From NCBI GenBank assembly GCA_046590575.1, contig JBKJUS010000160.1, positions 1-17,505 of the forward strand: a DNA stretch of 17,505 bases, given 5' to 3'. This DNA is from DATLNF01 sp046590575. Its GTDB lineage: Bacteria; Actinomycetota; Actinomycetes; BP-191. Position numbers and translations under genes: made by a program. The notes below the pieces were generated by a model. That model had not been told where the DNA came from, ran no database searches, and worked only from the letters and a program-made list of their open reading frames with translations. Shown one piece after another: positions 14,573-17,505 of the stretch (within the stretch, counting starts at the first letter, position 1; every line of letters starts with the position of its first letter).

Positions 14573-15631
14573 ATGAGCTGGGTCGAGACGCTGCCGTCGG
14601 GGCGCTACCGGGCGGTCTACCGCGATGCCGGCGGAGCCCGGCACTCGCAATCGTTCACCCGCAAGGCCGACGCGAAGAAGTTCCTCGCCATCGCGGTCAG
14701 CGACATGGCCCGCGGGGAGTGGCGCGACCCGCGCGGCGGTGCGATGCCCTTTCGGGAATGGGCCGAGAAGTGGTTCGCCGCCCGGCTGGTCCGCCCGAGC
14801 ACCCTTTACAACGACCGCGGCCGCTATCGCACACACCTGCTCCCGGCATTCGGTGACGACCAGCTCAAGGACATCACCCCGCTGCGGATCAAGACGCTGA
14901 TCGTGTCGATCTCCGCGACCAGGAAGCCAGCCACGGTGCGCTGCGTGCACGGGCTGCTGTCGACGATGCTCTCCGATGCTGTCGCCGAAGGACTGCTGCT
15001 GAGCAACCCGTGCCAGTTCAGCCGGCTACCGCGGATCGCCCGGTACGACGCGCGGTTCCTCACCCCCGCCGAGGTCGAGCGGCTGGTCGCCGTGATCGAC
15101 CCGATCTACCGGGACTTCGTCATCACCGCGGTCGGCACCGGCATGCGCTGGGGCGAGCTGACCGGGCTGAAGCGGCAGCGGGTAAACCTGATCGGTCGCC
15201 AGCTCGAGATCGCCGAGACCCTGGTCGAGCTCAGCGGCGAGCTGACCTTCGGTGAGCCGAAGACCGCGGGCTCGCGCCGGGTCATCTCCCTTCCCCGGCC
15301 CGTCGTCGACGCGCTGGCCCGACAGCTCGCCGACTCGAAGCAGGAGCTGGTCTTCACCTCCCGCGAGGGAACGCCCCTGCGGCGGCGCAACTTTTGGGAG
15401 CGAGGCTGGCTGCCGGCGATCGCCGCCGCGGAGATCGACCCAGCGCCCAGGTTCCACGACCTGCGGCACACGCACGTCGCGCTGCTGATCTCGGCCGGGG
15501 TGCCGATGAAGGCGATCCAGGACCGACTCGGGCACAGCTCGATCGTGATGACGATGGACCGCTACGGCCACCTGCTCGCCGAGGTCGACGAGGCGCTGCT
15601 CGCCGCCCTCGACGAGCAACTACCCGGTTGA
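14573..15631 (+). CDS. Tyrosine recombinase / phage-type integrase
   Basis: Site-specific recombinase of 352 residues that would integrate and excise the element at the tRNA-His gene. Residues 1-45 form an arm-binding AP2-like domain (GRYRAVYRDAGGARHSQSF), about 58-145 the core-binding SAM-like domain, and 160-345 the catalytic domain. All catalytic residues are seen: R192 in GTGMRWGEL, K230 in E-P-K-T-A-G-S-R-R, H295 and R298 in HDLRHTH, H321 in RLGHSS and the nucleophile Y331 in TMDRYGH. No truncation is apparent, so it looks functional. I chose the ATG at 14573, which begins the conserved-looking arm domain; the open frame back to 14432 lies partly in the direct-repeat region and reads as Arg-rich noise. 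Ribosome binding site is weak (GGTGG). Direct repeats flank the gene on both sides. Confidence 0.93.
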   Translation: MSWVETLPSGRYRAVYRDAGGARHSQSFTRKADAKKFLAIAVSDMARGEWRDPRGGAMPFREWAEKWFAARLVRPSTLYNDRGRYRTHLLPAFGDDQLKDITPLRIKTLIVSISATRKPATVRCVHGLLSTMLSDAVAEGLLLSNPCQFSRLPRIARYDARFLTPAEVERLVAVIDPIYRDFVITAVGTGMRWGELTGLKRQRVNLIGRQLEIAETLVELSGELTFGEPKTAGSRRVISLPRPVVDALARQLADSKQELVFTSREGTPLRRRNFWERGWLPAIAAAEIDPAPRFHDLRHTHVALLISAGVPMKAIQDRLGHSSIVMTMDRYGHLLAEVDEALLAALDEQLPG

Positions 15632-15647
15632 CGGTGTTGGCGCCGGG

Positions 15648-15700
15648 GAAGTTCACGGCGACGTCACCGAAGTTCACCGCACGATCACGACAACTTCACC
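15648..15700 (+). repeat. Three short direct repeats at two-helical-turn spacing after the integrase
   Basis: GAAGTTCAC occurs at 15648-15656 and again at 15669-15677, and a third degenerate copy, CAACTTCAC, at 15691-15699. The spacing is 21 and 22 bp, which puts all three on the same DNA face. They begin 17 nt after the integrase stop. The arrangement resembles recombinase/excisionase arm sites or repressor iterons; that assignment is inference. Confidence 0.55.
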
Positions 15701-15701
15701 G

Positions 15702-15716
15702 GATCGGTAACCGATC
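15702..15716. promoter_or_regulatory. 15-bp palindrome, candidate operator or small hairpin
   Basis: GATCGGT-A-ACCGATC is a perfect inverted repeat with a single-base centre, directly next to the three direct repeats. With a TAA loop it could form a 6-bp hairpin between the convergent integrase and 97-residue genes, but lacks a T-run. A protein-binding site is more likely than a terminator. Confidence 0.4.
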
Positions 15717-15729
15717 GGCGATCTGGTCG

Positions 15730-16023
15730 CTATCGGCCGGCGCCAATCGGCGCACGAAGGCCGCGAGCGAGGTCAATAAGAGCGGGGACCTCCGGCGGCG
15801 GTCCCATCCAGCGGATAGCGCTAGTCCTGAGACCAATCGTCTCGCCGCCGGAGGCAACGAACGAGCAGAACAGCGGTTCGCCGGGGCGGGGCACCCGGTC
15901 GAGCAGCACCCGGTGCCACACGCCTTGCTCCATCCCACATTCCGTGCCGCCCGGCACTTGAAGGAGCAGCTGAAGATCTGGGTTCAGCAAGTACGTCGAG
16001 TGTTGAGTCACCAGCACCTGCAT
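15730..16023 (-). CDS. Hypothetical protein of 97 residues, element cargo
   Basis: Function not recognised. The protein begins M-Q-V-L-V-T-Q-H-S-T-Y-L-L-N-P-D, has a Cys-containing G-G-T-E-C-G-M-E-Q-G-V-W segment near residues 26-38, a strand-like EPLFCSFVASGG near 49-60, and RTSAIRWMGPPPEVPALIDLAR near 66-87. The amino-acid mix is that of a small folded cytosolic protein with alternating beta strands; there is no signal peptide or membrane helix. The reason to believe it is coding: the ATG at 16023 has a perfect GGAGGT 4 nt upstream, and the composition is not the Arg-rich type of shadow frames. It is convergent with the integrase. A possible promoter at 16156-16184 and an 11-bp inverted repeat lie in its long leader. 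Confidence 0.6.
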   Translation of the reverse strand: MQVLVTQHSTYLLNPDLQLLLQVPGGTECGMEQGVWHRVLLDRVPRPGEPLFCSFVASGGETIGLRTSAIRWMGPPPEVPALIDLARGLRAPIGAGR

Positions 16024-16096
16024 GCGTACCTCCGCCGCTCGACCTCAGCGTACGGCTCGGCTGCCGCCGGGAACAGGGTCCTGCCGGGCCGGGTCG

Positions 16097-16142
16097 GAGG
16101 CGCTCGCCGTGCGTCGCGGGCTGCGGAAAAAGCGAGCGCCTC
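16097..16142 (-). promoter_or_regulatory. 11-bp perfect inverted repeat in the leader of the 97-residue gene
   Basis: GAGGCGCTCGC (16097-16107) is exactly complementary to GCGAGCGCCTC (16132-16142), around a 24-nt loop. On the - strand it lies between a candidate promoter and the 97-residue ORF, about 75 nt before its start codon. The RNA would fold into a very stable stem. It may be a regulatory leader, a terminator of the upstream gene (a T-run of five lies inside the loop) or a binding site. Confidence 0.45.
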
Positions 16143-16155
16143 GTCCCCGGACCTG

Positions 16156-16184
16156 CATTTACCGGATCCCACTCCTGTTGACAA
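16156..16184 (-). promoter_or_regulatory. Candidate promoter for the 97-residue gene
   Basis: On the - strand, TTGTCA (16184-16179) is followed after 17 nt by TAAATG (16161-16156). The -35 matches five of six consensus bases and the -10 only three of six. It would give a leader of about 125 nt containing the inverted repeat. Confidence 0.25.
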
Positions 16185-16204
16185 GCGACTGGTGAGTGGT
16201 GGCG

Positions 16205-16220
16205 AGTGCGTGGACGCACT
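16205..16220. repeat. 16-bp palindrome downstream of the secreted protein gene
   Basis: AGTGCGT-GG-ACGCACT is a perfect inverted repeat with a 2-bp centre. It lies 51 nt past the stop of the - strand secreted protein gene and just upstream of the candidate promoter at 16184, a position suited to an operator. A hairpin terminator is less likely because the centre is too short and no T-run follows. Confidence 0.35.
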
Positions 16221-16270
16221 GAGGCGCCGTTTGGTTGCCCCGGCCGTAGGGCAAGTTGCAGAGCCGAGCG

Positions 16271-16948
16271 CTACAGACCGGGTGTGACGCAGCTGGGTTG
16301 GCCGCCGATATACACCGTGGCCGTGGAGACGCTGTCGCCGCTATCGTCACCTCCGATCGCGAGCCCGGCGTAGCCGCGACGCAGCACCCCGGGATCTGTG
16401 GTCGTGCCGACGCGCACAGCGCTCTCAGCGCCCAGCTTCTCGAATCGTCGCCGCTCTGTTCCCCCATACGGACGAAGCGTCGCAGTGGGAACATGCATGC
16501 GTATCTCACTGAGGTCCTCGTCGAAAACTCCGTCGATCTTCCCGATGAGCCCATACGTGGCGGCACTGGCGTTGGCGTTGCCTGCGGATTCCAGCAGGAT
16601 TCGCAGCTCAAACTGGACACCGTCGGGTGCGCGGAAAGCGGTCGTTATCAGCCGATTCCCCCGGAGGGTGAACGCGATGTTATATCGAGCGCCACTGGGC
16701 GCGCCGCGATTGTCTGTGAGGTCGCGGAGGCGCAATACCGTCGTGAGAAAGCGAGCATCGCTGGCCACATCCGCCGAGAGAATGTCCAAGCTACCCGTGC
16801 TCAAGACAGCTGGGGTATGGGTTCGGTCATCCCCTTCCGGGTCAATTGCCATCCGGCAGCTGCGGCGCGGTTCGGCAAGCCCAATTCCGGAGGAAAACGC
16901 CACAGCGACGCCAAGAGTCAGAGCCAGTGCGGCTCGTTGTCTTGTCAT
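16271..16948 (-). CDS. Secreted protein of unknown function (about 225 residues)
   Basis: A signal peptide (M-T-R-Q-R, then hydrophobic ALALTLGVAVAFSSGIG, then L-A-E) is followed by a mature domain. The domain reads C-R-M-A-I-D-P-E-G-D-D near residue 31-41, then LDILSADVASD, FLTTVLRLRDL, ARYNIAFTLRGN, and later FELRILLE, TYGLIGKIDGVFD and EIRMHVP. The alternation of short beta strands and the D-P-x-G-D-D...LDI..ADV pattern is one I associate with extracellular beta-sandwich proteins of actinobacteria; no enzyme motif is seen. Two cysteines (early and at the C-terminus, P-S-C-V-T-P) may pair. I chose the ATG at 16948 because it puts the signal peptide at the N-terminus; no clear ribosome binding site supports it or the GTG at 16993. 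Base composition looks less GC-rich than the core genes. Confidence 0.7.
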   Translation of the reverse strand: MTRQRAALALTLGVAVAFSSGIGLAEPRRSCRMAIDPEGDDRTHTPAVLSTGSLDILSADVASDARFLTTVLRLRDLTDNRGAPSGARYNIAFTLRGNRLITTAFRAPDGVQFELRILLESAGNANASAATYGLIGKIDGVFDEDLSEIRMHVPTATLRPYGGTERRRFEKLGAESAVRVGTTTDPGVLRRGYAGLAIGGDDSGDSVSTATVYIGGQPSCVTPGL

Positions 16949-17028
16949 AATGCGACTCGACTCTTTTGGGAAAGTCCGCCAAGGGGCAACCACAAAGTTT
17001 CATGGCTGCCCCCAGCGGAACGGAGAAT

Positions 17029-17277
17029 TTACGGGCAGACGGCGTCCGGCTGGACGCTGCTAGAGAAGGAGTTGACCTGGAAGTAGACCGCCGAGTCAAT
17101 ACAGTTGTTGACCAGGCTGTAACAGGCGGCATAGCCGACGTACTGGCCGCCAGCGCTGACGCTTCCCTGAAGCGGTGCCGGACACACGGCGCTGGCGGCC
17201 GGTGCGGTGGCTACTAGTCCGGTCGTCGCAGCGACCGCGATCGCGCCGGAGAGCAGGATGCGGCTGAACTTGTTCAA
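17029..17277 (-). CDS. Small secreted four-cysteine protein (82 residues)
   Basis: A clear Sec signal peptide (M-N-K-F-S-R, then ILLSGAIAVAATTGLVATAPA, cleavage at A-S-A before V-C-P) precedes a mature part of about 52 residues with four cysteines (V-C-P, A-A-C-Y, N-N-C-I, V-C-P at the C-terminus). This suggests a compact two-disulfide peptide with aromatic-rich Y-V-G-Y and VYFQVNSF segments. The start is a TTG at 17277 with AAGGGG 6 nt upstream. No family is recognised; a secreted peptide, toxin-like or surface factor are all open. It lies 80 nt upstream of the larger secreted protein gene on the same strand, and the two may be co-transcribed. Confidence 0.7.
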   Translation of the reverse strand: MNKFSRILLSGAIAVAATTGLVATAPAASAVCPAPLQGSVSAGGQYVGYAACYSLVNNCIDSAVYFQVNSFSSSVQPDAVCP

Positions 17278-17505
17278 TGGGGTCCCCTTCGATCTGGCGG
17301 ATCAACGCTGCTCCGCCATCCGTGGCCCGGACCGGCTGGCCGAACCGTCTTTGTCGGCTCGGCGCCGACTTCCCACAAGACGGTGGAAGGGCACTTTTAT
17401 TACATCGGCATCGGAAGTGCGCTGGGTACTCGGGTGTTATAGGACGCAGTGGTCCTGACCACCGGCTTCCGCTGCAAGCAGATCAGGTGTTCATCCGGCT
17501 CCGAG
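17278..17505. other. Upstream region of the 82-residue gene, no gene seen
   Basis: No convincing coding frame. It contains an AT-rich stretch near 17394-17402 flanked by a 6-bp inverted repeat, GCACTT 17391-17396 and AAGTGC 17415-17420, which could be part of the promoter or operator of the - strand secreted genes. Evidence is weak. Confidence 0.3.

Noticed and set aside
15394..16287. A 297-codon + strand frame running out of the integrase gene
   Set aside because: Starts inside the integrase in another frame, low-quality composition, and runs antisense to the 97-residue gene with its strong start signals.
14323..17505. Search by eye for a second copy of the tRNA-His 3' end (attR), CRISPR repeats or an IS transposase
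   Set aside because: None seen. No regular repeat-spacer array and no transposase motif in the window.

Overview
The window is high-GC DNA with GTG and TTG starts next to strong GGAGG-type ribosome binding sites, short intergenic gaps and tightly coupled genes. Together with the gene content (M1 aminopeptidase N, GlbO-type globin, PPK2, EttA, oligoribonuclease, a deacetylase/glycosyltransferase fusion, an LPXTG protein) this points to a Gram-positive actinobacterium. I cannot name the genus from sequence alone.

Region by region. (1) 1-2041, + strand: the C-terminal three quarters of pepN, cut by the window edge. (2) 2038-6122, - strand, a run read right to left: a possible 33-codon leader ORF, an RsgA-type GTPase, a small HNH nuclease, a VanZ-like membrane protein, LemA, a secreted TPM-domain protein and a short cytosolic TPM-like protein. 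The last three overlap or nearly touch and look like one translationally coupled envelope module. (3) 6228-9231: a group II truncated hemoglobin (+), then on the - strand a PPK2 polyphosphate kinase followed by ettA. ettA is intact in frame except for one amber codon where the family has tryptophan. (4) 9336-12539, + strand: a small LPETG-anchored Ser/Pro-rich protein, tRNA-Arg(TCT), a membrane-anchored Pro/Ser/Thr-rich protein and, overlapping it by one base, a polysaccharide deacetylase-glycosyltransferase family 2 fusion. This pair probably makes or modifies an exported, partly deacetylated polysaccharide. (5) 12536-14322: a Tat-like secreted coiled-coil protein (-), orn (+) and tRNA-His(GTG) with an encoded CCA.

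(6) 14323-17505 looks like the left end of an integrated element. A tyrosine recombinase lies directly downstream of tRNA-His, flanked on both sides by short direct repeats that could be recombinase arm sites. It is followed by - strand cargo of unrecognised function: a 97-residue protein with a perfect ribosome binding site and a structured leader, a secreted protein of about 225 residues, and an 82-residue secreted four-cysteine peptide. The far half of this segment looks visibly less GC-rich than the core genes. No second copy of the tRNA 3' end was found in the window, so the other end of the element would lie beyond 17505.

The observations most worth following are the amber codon in ettA, the repeat architecture around the tRNA-His integrase, the unrecognised cargo genes with the inverted repeat in the leader, and the possible leader peptide overlapping the rsgA start.
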